From Otis tarda (lineage: Eukaryota > Chordata > Aves > Otidiformes > Otididae): 64,000 nt of DNA. A program made the translations under genes and the position numbers. Positions within the stretch are counted from its first letter, which is position 1; every line of letters begins with the position of its first letter. The stretch is from the NCBI GenBank assembly GCA_026413225.1, contig CM048552.1:148131053-148195052 (forward strand), written 5' to 3'. Below are positions 12,393 through 24,414 of this stretch, piece after piece. The notes beneath the pieces were generated by a model that had not been told where the DNA came from, made no database searches, and was given only the letters and a program-made list of their open reading frames with translations.

Positions 12393-13349
12393 ACAGTGTC
12401 AAGAAAGCCCCCATTGATCACGGGGGCAGAACAAGAGAAAACAGCTGTTAAAACTCAGAAAAAAAGACTTGACAGCTCAATGAAGATCTCTACTCAGTGC
12501 TCAGTAGCGGTCAAGAAAATAAGAAAAATTTGAGGATTTAGAAACAGCTAAGAGTTGTAGAAGGGGATAGAATACTGCAGAGCACGAGGTGCTGGGACGA
12601 ACTTCCCTTGTAGGCATGTTATACCTGCATTTTTCAGAGGCTTCGCATCTTTCTGTGAAGCTGACACAAGGAGATACAGAGAAGTGATAAATGATTAGAT
12701 GGACCACTGATCTGATCCAGTCAGGCAATTTGTCTGTATCTATCAGTTGACTGGAATCATAAAGGCAGCCTGTGGCACAACCTGGTATTAAACCTTTATC
12801 TCAAGAGCCCTTGTTCAGTTCCTTTAACCACAAGGCCATCCTTCATCTCCAATTTCCTCTTTCCATTTCATCTGAAAATATCAAAGGACCATAATTTCTC
12901 CTAATATTGTAGCGTTCCATTGCTGACCAAAACCAGGAAGTGAGCAGCAGGTGAATAAAAATTAAGCTGACATTTTCAAACTTCAAACAAAGATCTGTGT
13001 GAGGCAAGGAATGGTTCTCTTAATTTAATCCAAATTGGTTCACTCGGCTCTGGTGATAATCTGATCCATACCACAGCAAGCCTGCAGACAGAAGAACAAA
13101 ATAGTGTTTGAATTACGCTGAACCCAAAAACACAGTCTGTCCATGATCATACACTCAGTAGTGCAGGATGGGGGTAAGGGAAGTGAGGGAGAGCGATGGA
13201 GTGGTGAATAAGATTCTAAAGTAGTTGACCTGGTGCTTAACAGCAGCAGAGGGGGAAAAAAAAATTTAAAAAAAAGAAAAAAAAAAAGGAAAAGCAAACA
13301 AAACTGAGACATGTATAAATGGAGGTATTGAACCTAAATCAAAGGAAAT
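12393..13349. other. Unique DNA, no gene recognised
   Basis: No gene is recognised. An A-rich tract at about 13254-13300 creates a Phe-rich minus-strand frame that is an artefact. Confidence 0.5.
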
Positions 13350-13490
13350 ATCCTAGTGCTATGTAAGAAACTAGTAAGACCACTTTGGAAAACCGTATGC
13401 TACCCTAGCTGTCTTGTATTAAAGACATATTACACAAATGGGTTAACTGTACTGAAGGCTGATAAAGTGGCTATAAAGAAGCTAGAGACA
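13350..13490 (+). mobile_element. Possible ancient CR1/L3-like LINE remnant
   Basis: The segment reads like a badly decayed version of the LINE region that encodes '[10 protein letters not shown]'. It has ctatgtaagaaactagtaagaccact, then a tgg-rich spacing, followed by an aag-rich stretch where younger CR1 copies have the heptad-like 'KKDMDxLExVQRRA' coding. The match is by eye only, with many differences and no tail, so the call is tentative. Confidence 0.3.
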
Positions 13491-14190
13491 TAGAAGTCAC
13501 TGAGGGGTTAAAAGTAGCACAGAAGTTAATGAGAAAAAAAAAAAAGCCTACTCAAAGACATGCAGAACATCTGAAAACAAAAATGTGGATATTCCAGTGG
13601 TAAGTGGGCTTTTTATAAGTGCACAAACAGAAAATACAACTTAGGGAAATGAGAAGGAACCTTAGGGAATTGCCTATTCTAAGGTCAAATTTGACTTCCC
13701 AGTAACTTCAGCAGCATTCATCTGAATACAAACTGAGAACTGCAGGTCAGATCAGGCATTAGAGATCTGTGTGCCCAGACAGGAGTCGCTGTGCGCAGAG
13801 CTTTTCCCTTCCTCTATGAGTATTTAGCTACATTCACCACCCAATTTCCTCCCAGTTGTGAGACATTGCAGTTGATTGATTTACATCAAAAATATTTCTC
13901 CTTCCCTTTAATTCTCTGCACGCAATGGGACTGCGTTTTGCACACCACTCCCTGGTGATCTGCGTTCCTTTTGCTTCTCATCAGCTCTTTGGGAACTTCT
14001 TGCATTTGGTTCTTGCGTGGTGTGTAGGTGGTGAACAGAAAAACCTTCTTTCAATCTTCCCTACACACATCTGTGTAGGGCCTGTAAATTCAGTCTTTGG
14101 TAGCCTCTTTAAACTGTAACACAAAAAACCCTAAAGATATCTCCCACTAACCACTGTCAAGTTGATGAATCAATATTAATATACATCATT
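13491..14190. other. Unique DNA, no gene recognised
   Basis: A short poly-A run (about 13534-13545) and chance frames only. Nothing else is recognised. Confidence 0.5.
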
Positions 14191-14224
14191 CTAGTTTTCC
14201 CAATCATTCATTGGGAAATACTAG
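14191..14224. repeat. Inverted repeat (hairpin)
   Basis: The left arm CTAGTTTTCCCAAT and right arm ATTGGGAAATACTAG are complementary over 14 pairs with a single bulged base and a 5-base loop. No homology to a transposon end is recognised. Confidence 0.8.
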
Positions 14225-14800
14225 AAGATTGAAAACGGTGGTAATACAAGGCAATCATTCCGCTATCAATATACTAAATAATGCTTTGCAAAAAGTGAAA
14301 AATGAGTGAAAAACAGTCCCTCCATTTTGCAAGGAACCAGCTTTTAACTCTTTACAGTAACTAAAACATATTTTAACATCTGTAAATTGGTATAATGTTG
14401 GCCATAGGAAGGTTACTGTACTGTTGTTATTTTTAACACAAGAAACTACTTCAAGCCTCTAGTCAAAACTATATTGATCCCTTTTCCTACGAACCAAATG
14501 CCTTATTCATCTGTTCCAAGTTATTTTTTTCTAACCATTTGTCATTTACATAACACTGAGTAACCAGTCTTGGGAATGTCCTACACTACAGAAAGCCTCT
14601 ATAATAATTTCTAACACAGGGGATTTCATGGAGAAATCCTTATATTCATCAGCTGCAGATTCATTGCACTTTCTGTTTGGCTAACCGTTTCCTAGTGGAA
14701 CACTGATATTTTAGTTGGCTGGCAACAGCTTCTAGCACAGGAGAACAGTTGTGTTCTTGAAACTGGCTATCGGAAAGAATTTCCTTGCTTATTTTTCCTC

Positions 14801-14856
14801 TGTGTGTGTGTGCACGTGCGTGCATGTGTGTAACTATGTGCACGCACATGTATGCA
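14801..14856. repeat. Alternating purine-pyrimidine GT/GC microsatellite
   Basis: (TG)n passes into mixed TG/CG/CA alternation (tgcacgtgcgtgcatgtgtg, then tgcacgcacatg). Long alternating purine-pyrimidine DNA of this sort can adopt Z-form; that is general knowledge and not shown here. Confidence 0.85.
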
Positions 14857-16415
14857 GGTATTGTAATTAAACATGTTGGATGTAAGTTCTATTTGATGCA
14901 TCTGTGCTTGTTAAAAAAAAAAAAACAGTGTAGTGTGAGCATAGTTGCTCTGTGTATTTAAGCCATTTCATTTAGAATGCTATTTCTATCTCTTTTTGTA
15001 TATAAAGAGATGCGCTTTCAGTCAGACATTATTCTTGATTAATAGATATGCTGTTATTGTATTACTTGTTGCTTCTTATATTCTCCAGAAATATTTCTAT
15101 GTATAGACTGTTTTTATATGGGAAAAAAAAATGCAAGTTATCATGAATTACTTTTTCTACTGTCCTAAAATATGAGCTCCAGTAAAGCAAGAGCAAATTT
15201 TCCACCTAAGAGAGAAATAAAATATCACCTAGCATTTTATTTTTGTTTCTACCTTTGTCCTTTTGTGTTTCTAATTATCCTCCTATCCATACAGTGTTTC
15301 TCAGTAGGAAGAAGTAAGGGGAAAAAACTGTAAATAAGACTCTTGAAAATAACATTTTATTATCCTGGGATTTTCAAGACTCATGAAAAGAAAGTGCATT
15401 ACAAAACCCATCTGAAATCGGAGGTTACTGCTGTAATGGATTTCTCTGTGGAGTCAGGTTGTCTCTGTCCCTTCAACAAATCTGGGCATCCTCAGATTTA
15501 TCCTTTATGGACAGGGTGGTACAGTAGGGATGCTGAAACCAGTCATTTACTTTGAGGTTCTACTGGATTTCATTTGCATTCTGAAGTTTCTCAGCAATTT
15601 TAGCAGTTGCTCCCTTCTATTAATACATTTTGAGTCTCAGCTCTCTTCTTTTCTCCTCAGTCTTCTCTTTCTTTCTGTTTTTTTAGGGTTTTATTGTTAA
15701 CGTTCCTTAGACAGAGAGCACACAGTTTTGAGAAATTTTCTTCTCCAACCTGCCACAAGTATTAGGGGGATTGTAGCTCTCTCTCAGTTTGTGAAATATT
15801 TAATGAGACACGATAGTGGGAGTTTTTCAAGCCATAATATGTGGCATTATATATGTGGATATATATTCACTTCCTTTCTATTGTTCCTTTGTCTCTGCTT
15901 CTTTTTGCTATTTGGCTACAAGTTTAATCCAGTTCCATTTTACTAGTCACTCCCATAGGAGTAAAATTCATGCAATGAATATCTTTTTCCATCCACTTAA
16001 AATGTTCTGTTTCTGCTGTTATCCATTTTGTTAACTATAAACACCAGAACAGTCTGGTCAGCCAGCATAAAAGGGTATGGACATAGTAAAAAGTGAATTC
16101 AATGATTTTGATGAAAGCAAATCTTTACATAGAATTTAAGATGCTATGAGGAAAATTCTTACTTTCAGTGCTTCAAAAACTTTACAAGAGAAGGGGCAAA
16201 ATGCTGCTAATATTTCCCAGAAACAGCAGGAAAAGATGTCTGAAAAAGTTTAGCATAGAAACGGATCAGACAGATCTCCAAACAGATGGGTGCCAGTGCC
16301 TAACCACACAGTTCCCCTTTTCCCTTGCTGCTATCAGGCAGCCAGATAAATTGATCAAAAATGATGCATGAAAGGGGAAATCTGCTTCCTGGAACCCTCA
16401 GGCATTTTTTGAGAG

Positions 16416-16434
16416 TGTTTGTGTGTGTGTGTGT
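16416..16434. repeat. (GT)n microsatellite
   Basis: Short GT dinucleotide run of about nine units with one interruption. Confidence 0.85.
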
Positions 16435-16874
16435 CTCCTCATCCGGAAGGTCTCTTTTCCCACTCCAATTTAAAGCAAATACCAGTGATTATCCAAACTG
16501 GAATATGTCCCTGCCATGGTCCAATCTTAATCCCAGTCTGTCTGACAGAATATTTCACTAGAAGAGTTTAATTTTCAGTACCATTTTCCTTCAGTGGGAG
16601 CTGCCTTCTATCCAAACATTATAAATGAACCTTCTTTTGAGTCCCTAGGAAATGCACTGTATCATTCAGCCCCTGCCAGATTAGCTCTCGTTACCTGGTA
16701 TCTCCTGTGCAAAGTACAGAGGGGATTTCATGAGTTATAAACTCTCCTTATCTTCAGGTGCTTTGGACAAACTTCAGATTTCCCCTGGATCTTCATCTTC
16801 AACTTTTTCAAATTGTTTTACAGTTCAACTTTTCAGCTTCCTACCTGATTTTTCCTCCTAGCTTAGTTATTTTT

Positions 16875-18025
16875 GGATGAGCGACAGATACCATCTACCT
16901 GGACTTGTGCAAATCTTTTGACACTGTCCTGCATGATATCCTTCTCTCTAAACTGGAGAGGCATGGGTTTGATGGACAGACCACTCGGTGGATAAGGAGT
17001 TGGCTGGATGATCGCACTCAGAGAGTGATGGTCAACAGCTCGATGTCCAAGTGGAGACCGGTCATGAGTGGCGTCCCTCAGGGGTCCGTGTTGGGCCAGG
17101 CCTTGTTCAACATCTTTGTCGGTGACATGGACAGTGGGATAGAGTGCACCCTCACCACACCAGGCTGTGTGGTGCCATTGACACGCTGGAAGGGAGGGAT
17201 GCCATCCAGAGGGACCTTGACAGGCTGGAGAGGTGGGCCCATGCCAACCTCATGAAGTTCAACCAGGCCAAGTGCAAGGTCCTGCACCTGGGTGTTGGCA
17301 ATCCCAGGCACAAATACAGGCTGGGTGGAGAATGGATTGAGAGCAGCCCTGAGGAGAAGGACTTGGGAGTGCTGGTGGACAAGAAGCTCAACATGAGCCG
17401 GCAATGTGCCCTTGTGGCCCAGAAGGCCAACCGCATCCTGAGCTGCATCAAAAAGGAGTGTGGCCAGCAGGTCAAAGGAGGTGATTCTCCCCCTCTACTC
17501 TGCCCTGGTGAGACCCCACCTGGAGTACTGTGTCCAGTTCTGGAGCCCCCAACACAAGAAGGACATGGACCAGTTGGAGAAGGTCCAGAGGAGGGCCATG
17601 AAGGTGACAAGAGGGCTGGAGCACCTTTCCTATGAGGACAGGCTGAGAGAGTTGGGGCTGTTCAGCCTGGAGAAGAGGAGGCTCCGGGTCTTCCAGTACC
17701 TCAAGGGGACCTACAAGAAAGATGGGGAGAGGCTGTTCAGTAGGGCCTGTTGTGATAGGATGAGGGGTAATGGTTTTAAGATAGAGGGAGGTAGATTTAG
17801 ATTGGATATTAGGAAAAAATTTTTTACACTGAGGGTTGTAGAACACTGGAACAGGTTGCCCAGAGAGGCGGTGGATGCCCCATCACTGGAAACGTTCAAG
17901 GCCAGGCTGGATGAGGCTCTGAGCAACCTGATCTAGTTGGGGATGTCCCTGCTCCTTGCAGGGGGGTTGGACTAGATGACCTTTGGAAGTCCCTTCCAAC
18001 CCTAACCATTCTATGATTCTAGGAT
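16875..18025 (+). mobile_element. CR1 LINE, 5'-truncated, longest copy
   Basis: This is a 5'-truncated CR1 non-LTR retrotransposon covering the second half of the ORF2 reverse transcriptase through the 3' end. It closes with the typical CR1 3' sequence (ggttggactagatgacctttggaagtccc) and an ATTCTATG-type tail at about 18008-18025. An A15 run and an AAACCAAACC-rich patch follow at 18073-18110. CR1 elements mobilise by target-primed reverse transcription and are usually truncated at the 5' end, as here. The frame is broken in at least two places, so the copy is dead. Confidence 0.95.
16905..17936 (+). pseudogene. CR1 ORF2 reverse transcriptase fragment, broken
   Basis: Three overlapping frames together give the C-terminal half of CR1 reverse transcriptase. 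From 16905 the frame reads the '[14 protein letters not shown]' region and the conserved '[10 protein letters not shown]' motif. From about 17165 it reads the '[32 protein letters not shown]' thumb region. From 17460 it reads '[24 protein letters not shown]' to the C-terminal '[26 protein letters not shown]'. A deletion at about 17152-17158 removes the FADD catalytic box and shifts the frame; a second shift lies near 17455. A further small deletion near 17688 shortens the C-terminal region. The fragment cannot encode an active enzyme. Confidence 0.9.
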
Positions 18026-19595
18026 TGATAGTATTCCAGGAAAAGAATTGTGGAAATCCCTGTACTGGGATTAAAAAAAAAAAAAAACCAAACCAAGCAA
18101 ACCAAAAAAAACCCAAAGGAAATCACCAAGCCGTATAGGAATAAAATGAGGAAAATATTATCTGCAGAGCATATTTAATGCATGCAAAACAAAATATTTT
18201 CACTTAGCATCTATTTATGGCCCTTCCTGTTGATATCATAAAATTACACTGCTTGAAAACATAAGGAATTATTCTAGCAACCTAGATTTGATGGTACCTT
18301 GAGCACAACTCAGCTCCGTAGGCCCCCATAGGTAACAATTGTGGTGTCTGATACCGGTAGGAACTCAGAGCATTTCTGTGGGCTCTCTCCTGTGTGCCAG
18401 CTGCCTTGGGAGCTGGTCCACCAGCAGAGAACAAACTGGCTGCAGTAGGACTGCTCCAACCATGCACTCCACTGGTCTCCTCTCCTCCTCTCTGCCTCCT
18501 CACCATCCAGACTGTCACTTTTATCTCGAGTGTTAGGGACAATGGCATGGAAGTCATCCAGAGATTTCCCTAGAATTAGCTGTGGTCTTCTGCATACAAG
18601 GGCAATCCTGAGATGAGGACCTGATGGACTAGGTCTTTCATAGAGGAATAAGCTCTGTAACTATTTTAATTCTGGCCTTAGAACACCTTTTCTCCCCACT
18701 TCCCTTTGTCCCTTTCTCTTTTCTTACCTCTTTCCTCTCCTTTCTGTGTCTCACTCTTCTAAGATCTATTTAATTATGCCCATAGAAAAGAAAATGCTGA
18801 TATCAAAAGAGCAATTCCCTCTTTTGATTTCCAATTCATTTTCCCCTCTCATTCAAGAGAATAGAAATATACAAAGTAATTTGGTATATAAAATGATTCC
18901 CCATAATTTTAATCCTTTTAAAGTGCTTGTGGAGATTATCACAATTTGATTTATTTTGACAAGGGGTGGTAAAAATTGTAAGAACAATAGTCTACTAAAA
19001 ATGTTTTAAGAGCCAGTTGCTGTGTTACAGGAACGAACATTTCAGGTGTTCCATGGGTTTGGGGGATGATTTCCTAATGCAACCAAGTGAGTTACAGTAA
19101 CTCAAGGACATTGACAATTCACAATAAGTAGAAATGGACACCCTTTTGCTAATGCTTGAAGTTTTTTTTTTTTTTCCCAGCAGTTAAGTCATTATCATTT
19201 TTCTGTTCTGTGTCCTTATTTTATAGCATTTTCTTTTGCTTTTCAGAGGTCAGGCAGCTAGATGTCTAAGCTACAAAAGAAATCACAGAACTGCCAAAAT
19301 TCCTGAGACAGACATTGTGCCCTACCAAGGGTTTGGGTGTAGTCGTAATCAAGTATCCCATTCCCCAGGCAGAATCATAGAGTGAGAGGCAGAGCCTGGC
19401 CCCATGCTCTTACAGGTCCACACCGCTTCCTTTGTCTCCCAGATTCCTTTGTTTTGTGTGCTGAACTTGTGTCTGAACTCTCTTTCGGACTCTGTCTAGT
19501 AGCTCAGAGCCCAGAAAGACCAAACACGGTGACCATGAGGGTTGTAATAGCAACAAAGGGCATTCTCAGAGTGAGACTGAACTCAGCAGCTCAGT
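18026..19595. other. Unique DNA, no gene recognised
   Basis: It holds the A15 run at 18073-18087, an AAACC-rich patch to about 18116, and a poly-T tract near 19163-19176. Open frames at 18282-18557 (both strands) are short and unrecognised. Confidence 0.5.
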
Positions 19596-19643
19596 AACAT
19601 TGTGGTTCCACAGACCAAGAACACTGTGGTTCCACAGGGTCTC
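19596..19643. repeat. 24-bp tandem duplication (2 copies)
   Basis: Units 19596-19619 and 19620-19643 share aacaNtgtggttccacag with only small differences. A third partial match (gatgttccacaagg) follows at about 19650. No function is recognised. Confidence 0.8.
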
Positions 19644-20490
19644 ACCATGTGATGTTCCACAAGGCTTACTCAGCCTTATGCAGTGACGCTTCTTCATTGG
19701 CATCATGAAGACAGGATGCTCCATAACCCTACCATGAAGATGCAGTCATTTGGCCTGATCTGTAGGTGTCAGAATTAGGAGTACCACCAGGAAAAAGACC
19801 ATGATGGTAGAGTGTGTGCAGTCTTACAGGGAGCCATGTTCAAATGGGCCTGTCTCCCCCTCCTTCCTTTACCACACCCAAACACACATGATTTTCCCAC
19901 ACTAAATGGCCTCCTAAACACCCAGATTTTTTGTGACTGCAGTGTCTGTGATCTTATACCGGAAGAGAAGAAAAAATGAAAGAGAGATTATTTTTTAAGG
20001 TAAATAATTCCATCACATACACTAAAATTATCTTATCTAAGATGTTATATCATCCCATTGCAAAAAAAATATTAGAAATTAAATATGAAGTTTTCACGAT
20101 ATTTGTCCTGCGTTTATGTTTGTAACTTTGAATCTAAATTTTGCTCTTGATGATACTTGTTTTCATCCGTGTTGGAAAATATACATTGTTCAGAATAAAG
20201 CAGAGCTTTTAGAAAATTGAATTTCTAGAGAATTGAACCTCCAAAAAAACCAAATACTGGAGATATCATTGGAGAAGCTTAACTTTGTGAAGTGTGTAAC
20301 ATACAGAATTCAGAGAGCAATCGGCTGCTGTCATAAGATCTTTTTAACTAATAAATCTAAATTTCAAACTATTTCAAAGAAATAGTGATCTTTACAATTA
20401 CATTAAAACAGTAGAAAAAAATGAAAAGAGAAAGAGAGTGAATAACAGAGCAGGCAAATTACTGATCTTTCTGTGTGGTTTTCACTCGAG
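19644..20490. other. Unique DNA, no gene recognised
   Basis: No gene or named repeat is recognised. Confidence 0.5.
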
Positions 20491-20604
20491 CACAAGAAGA
20501 ATGATTACATCCCTACAGCAGTCTTCAAAGTGTTGGAGTCAGAGAGTGGAATAAGAAATGAACTGCAGTTCAGTGACCCTCTGTGGCCTGAACAGTGGGA
20601 GCCG
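20491..20604 (+). other. Candidate 38-codon internal exon
   Basis: The segment is bounded by TTTTCACTCGAG| before 20491, with a TACTGAT branch-like element about 30 bases upstream, and by GAGCCG|GTAAGC at 20604/20605, which is close to a consensus donor. The frame is open over exactly 38 codons, phase 0 at both ends. It has a mixed, globular-looking composition (Asp-Tyr-Ile-Pro, Phe-Lys-Val-Leu-Glu, then Asp-Pro-Leu-Trp-Pro-Glu-Gln-Trp). The closing Asp-Pro-x-x-x-x-Gln-Trp pattern faintly recalls the start of the mature domain in S8 proprotein convertases. The rest does not match, so no family is assigned. Chance is a real alternative. Confidence 0.25.
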
Positions 20605-21781
20605 GTAAGCACAGCATTTCCACTTTATTCACTTCTCTTTTTTTCAGCCACTGTCAGTAGAAGGCCTTCTCCCACACATGCTTTTGCATCATTATTGTAA
20701 CCTGAAAAGAGCTAAATGTAGTAGATCTTTCTATGTATAGGCGGATATAATCTGTATGGGTAGATGTGTCAATGCTGTACGTGCACACAGCATTATTATA
20801 CATGTGTATGGTTATAGCAATGAATAACTACAGTTTTCCTGAAGAAGCCTGCTTTCCAATTTGAAACAGAATGCATACTGTGCCACGCAATTTTCTTTGC
20901 ATTTCATTAGGGATAAAACCTCAAGTTGGTCACCTAGGTCTGCTTGAAGAATAGATATAAAGTACAGCTTTCAGCCTAGTCTGTAATTTTCTCTCTAATG
21001 GAGGTGCTTCCTTTGTCACAACATGTTGGTAAAATACTCTAGCCTCCAGCCTCCAGGAAGGGAAAAAAACCTTACATAAATATAGCTGCAGTGTGATGTC
21101 ACTTAAGAGATGCTTGACCTTGTCATGTTGATCTGTTCTCATGCTGTATGTAAGAAGGGTAATCTAATGTTTAATAAAAGGTTTAATGTGTATCACATAG
21201 TTGTCTGTAAAATTACACCTATGCAATGGCATGATGAAGTTGCATGTAAACCTGCGAGATGTTACAGTGTATGTATCCTTGTAAACAAGTTAAAAATGCT
21301 ATTGATGATCCAAGTGGCATTATTTTTGCTTTTTTTGTTTTGTAACTGGAGATCCCTTCATCTTTGAAAGGGAGTTCTAGACTTTTCAATGTGTTTATTT
21401 TAAGAAAGAAGTACATCCTTAATCACATTCAGATTTATCAAACTTTTTTACTGAGGTTCAGAAGCAACTCAGATAAAATTATCATTCAAGTTCTTAGGAA
21501 AATAGAGGATTGAGGGAACTGTATTGGTTTTTCAAGAACATTCTGATGGCCAATTTTCCTTTCATTCAGAAGATGTGACAGGGTGAATCACGGAAGACCA
21601 TTTGCCAAGGAAAAAAAATAAAAATCAAGGCTGTAGTTTTATGTTTGTCTTTCTCCTTTGAACCACTTCCTGACCCTCCAAATTTCCTTGGAATCTCTTT
21701 TTGCTGCAGCTTCAGTACTGTATGATGCCACTTGGGCTTCTGGAGTTGGAAAGAGGTTGAACAGTTGTTTTTGCCAGCATT
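20605..21781. other. Unique DNA, no gene recognised
   Basis: A strong pyrimidine tract ending in CAG occurs at about 20630-20647, only 44 bases after the preceding donor-like site and thus too close to be its partner acceptor. Nothing else is recognised. Confidence 0.5.
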
Positions 21782-22300
21782 ATAGAACAATAGAATTACA
21801 GAATGTTTTGGATTGGAAGGGACTTTTAAATATCATCTAGTTGCACCCACCCTTGCCATGGGCAGGGACATCTTCCAGTAGACCAGGTTGCTCTAAGCCC
21901 CATCCGACCTGACCTTGAACACTTGCAGGGATGGGGACATCCACAACTTCTCTGGGCAACCTGTTCTAGTGTCTCACTATTCTCGTAGTGAAAAAAATTC
22001 TCTCTTATATCTAATCTAAATCGACTCTCTTTCAGTTTAAAACCATTATCCCTCGCTCTATCACTATAGGCCCTGGTAAGAAGACTCTCTCTGTCTTTCT
22101 TATAAGCCCTCTGTAAGTACCAGAAGGCCACAAAAAGATTTCCTGCAAGCCGCCTTCTCTTCTCCAGGCTAAACAACCCCAACTCTCTTAACTTGTCTTC
22201 ACAGGAGAGGTGCTCCAGCCCTCTGATCATTTTCATGATGGCCCTTCTCTGGACTCATTCCTACAGGCCCATGTATTTCTTGTACTGGGGACCCTACTGA
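21782..22300 (-). mobile_element. CR1 LINE 3' fragment, minus strand
   Basis: This is the only large CR1 copy in reverse orientation. Its 3' end lies at 21782, where the reverse complement gives the CR1 tail (ATTCTGTAATTCTATTGTTCTAT). The coding remnant runs to about 22300. It carries the long spacer between the ORF2 end and the tail seen in some CR1 subfamilies, which differs from the shorter 3' ends of the plus-strand copies. It is therefore probably a different CR1 subfamily. Confidence 0.92.
21826..22236 (-). pseudogene. CR1 ORF2 C-terminal remnant
   Basis: The minus-strand frame reads '[28 protein letters not shown]', a stretch ending '[31 protein letters not shown]', and then a frame-shifted end. 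This corresponds to the last part of CR1 ORF2. Relative to intact CR1 the end of the frame is shifted, so it runs past the normal stop into the 3' spacer. It is a dead fragment without the catalytic domain. Confidence 0.85.
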
Positions 22301-24414
22301 ATATAATAAAACTAAAAAGAGTGAGGGTGCCATTAAATAAAGGACTATGAAGTATGCTTCCAGACAAATCTAAACTGGCATTAACACTGTGGTACAAAAG
22401 ACATGGGGTGCACCATTCTTACTGTCTGATACACTGTTCTTAGTGTCATTTTTCTTTATTGTGACTAAGGACTACAAGGCAATAAGATCTATTTTAGTCA
22501 CTCTCTTTATAATAAAATTTATCATCAAAAAACTTCACAGAGTCTCTTGATCATATTGTGAAATGCGAGCCAAAAAACTCCAAAGCTAATAAATCTCTTT
22601 ATTTTTTACAAAATCTTTCTGACATACGAAAGGAAAAATCATTGTTTTATATATCTATCAAAATTTTGTTGAAGTCTTACATATTTTTACAGTATTCTGA
22701 AGTTACATTTTTCTTTCTACTATTCCATTTTTATCTGAAAAGACTAGATATATATATTTGAAAAGAGACATGCAAAGAACATGAAATTTCAGTCTAGCAG
22801 TCTGTGTTTTTGGAAACTCATTTTTTTTAATTGAAGGTTCGTCTATTTTCATATGGTTTTCACTTTAAATCCTCTGTAGTTTTACAAAAGAGTCTAACTC
22901 TTCATTCCTCTTACATTCTAAATCTGCATTTTACAAAAGAAATACCTAATATAGTACTCCTGAAAGCCCAACAAAGAAACTCCTAAATGAATAATTAAGA
23001 GGTGAATTAATGTTTTTATGATTCAAAATCTGGGAATATAAATGGAGGGTTGTTGCGTCATCATGTGGGCTGCAAACAGAATAAAGGGTTATGTTAAATG
23101 AACACTGAAAATAGAAACTTTGCCTTTTCCTCTACAGTTCCTTGTTGAAGCCAACTGCTTGATAATTACTCTTGACTATTTCCAAATCCTGTCACAAGAA
23201 CTGTCTTTTCCTCAGCCAAGGAATCCTAATTCACTTCTGTACTAATTAAAGAATCAGACATTTCTCCCCAGACTCACCCTTTCCCAGACGCAAAGAGGTC
23301 CACCCAAAACTTGTCCACTTCACCTTCAACATCTGGGCAGTACAAAAATCCTTAGGTCCTACACAGCTTACTTATATTTATATGTAAGAAGAGTAATTCA
23401 ATCCCTGCCTATGTGTTGTGATCAAGGACTTAGATCATTCCTTGCGCGACTCACACTGCATCTGAAATGATCTTCAAGGACTCCTGCTGGCTTCAAAGAA
23501 ACAGATTTTGTTTATCATTTTAGCAGAGCAGCTTTACTAAAGAACAGCTCTGCAGCTTTGGAGCATGGTACTCTTTAAAATAAGTGGAAAATGTAGAAAC
23601 TGTGTCCTTGCTTCATAAATTTCGTTCTTTCTGAACTCCTGATGTGTGTTCACACCAGTGGGCTCTGTCTGTTATTCTTGCATATCCAAAGGCACCAGCT
23701 GGTAGGATCTTTTTATATGCAGTTTTCTCCAATGGACATACCACCCATTCAAAATACCAGTTCAGTGTATCACTGGGCACACATTTTATGGAAAGGTGAT
23801 GTCCATGTTATTGCATCTGATGTTCATGACAAGAAATAAGCTCCTGTGTCTGTGAAGTTGAAAGGGCTTCATCCAATCAGCAGGGAGCATACCTTATCTT
23901 AAATAGCAGGAAAAATAACATTTTACTCCCTTTGTGTTGCATATAAATAATTCTAAACAAGTGATGTCAACTTATAGTGGTGTTGTAGTCTGCTCCATAG
24001 GAACTCCACTCCAGCAGTCTTCAGAGTGTTGTAACAATAAGACCAAAGGCTGTAAGCAGTATTGTCTCTGCCCTACCTAGTGCAAAGCTTTGGTCTTCGT
24101 GAGGTGTAGGGTGGCGAGTTTATCTCAGCTTTATGTATGACATGATATCAGGAGATTGATTTACTGGGCCTCACCTGATCTCTTACAACACAGGAGCATC
24201 AGGGCTCCATTCTTAATACAACGCATATATTTTTTGCATCTAATAACCACATTAATCCTCATTTTTCCTTTGGACAACTCAAATGTAATTTTTTTAATCC
24301 TCTTAATCTTTACAGCATTGGAGGTGTCTTTCACTAATTTCACCACTACTTTGTTGTAAGTTCCTTTCACTCCTTTGTCCTGAGTCTAGTAAAGGACTTT
24401 GGGTCACTCTCTTA
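22301..24414. other. AT-rich unique DNA, no gene recognised
   Basis: Only short chance frames; a short (TA)n run near 22748-22757. No named repeat is recognised. Confidence 0.55.

Larger units (their letters stand above)
14225..16874. other. AT-rich unique DNA, no gene recognised
   Basis: No gene is recognised. It contains two GT-type microsatellites (14801-14856 and 16416-16434), listed separately, and poly-A runs near 14912-14923 and 15122-15131. Confidence 0.55.

Noticed and set aside
17078-17846. Long minus-strand frames (108, 152 and 124 codons)
   Set aside because: These are antisense shadows of the plus-strand CR1 ORF2 remnant.
19371-19384. agaatcatagagtg resembling a reversed CR1 tail
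   Set aside because: No adjoining CR1 3' sequence; the octamer alone is too short.
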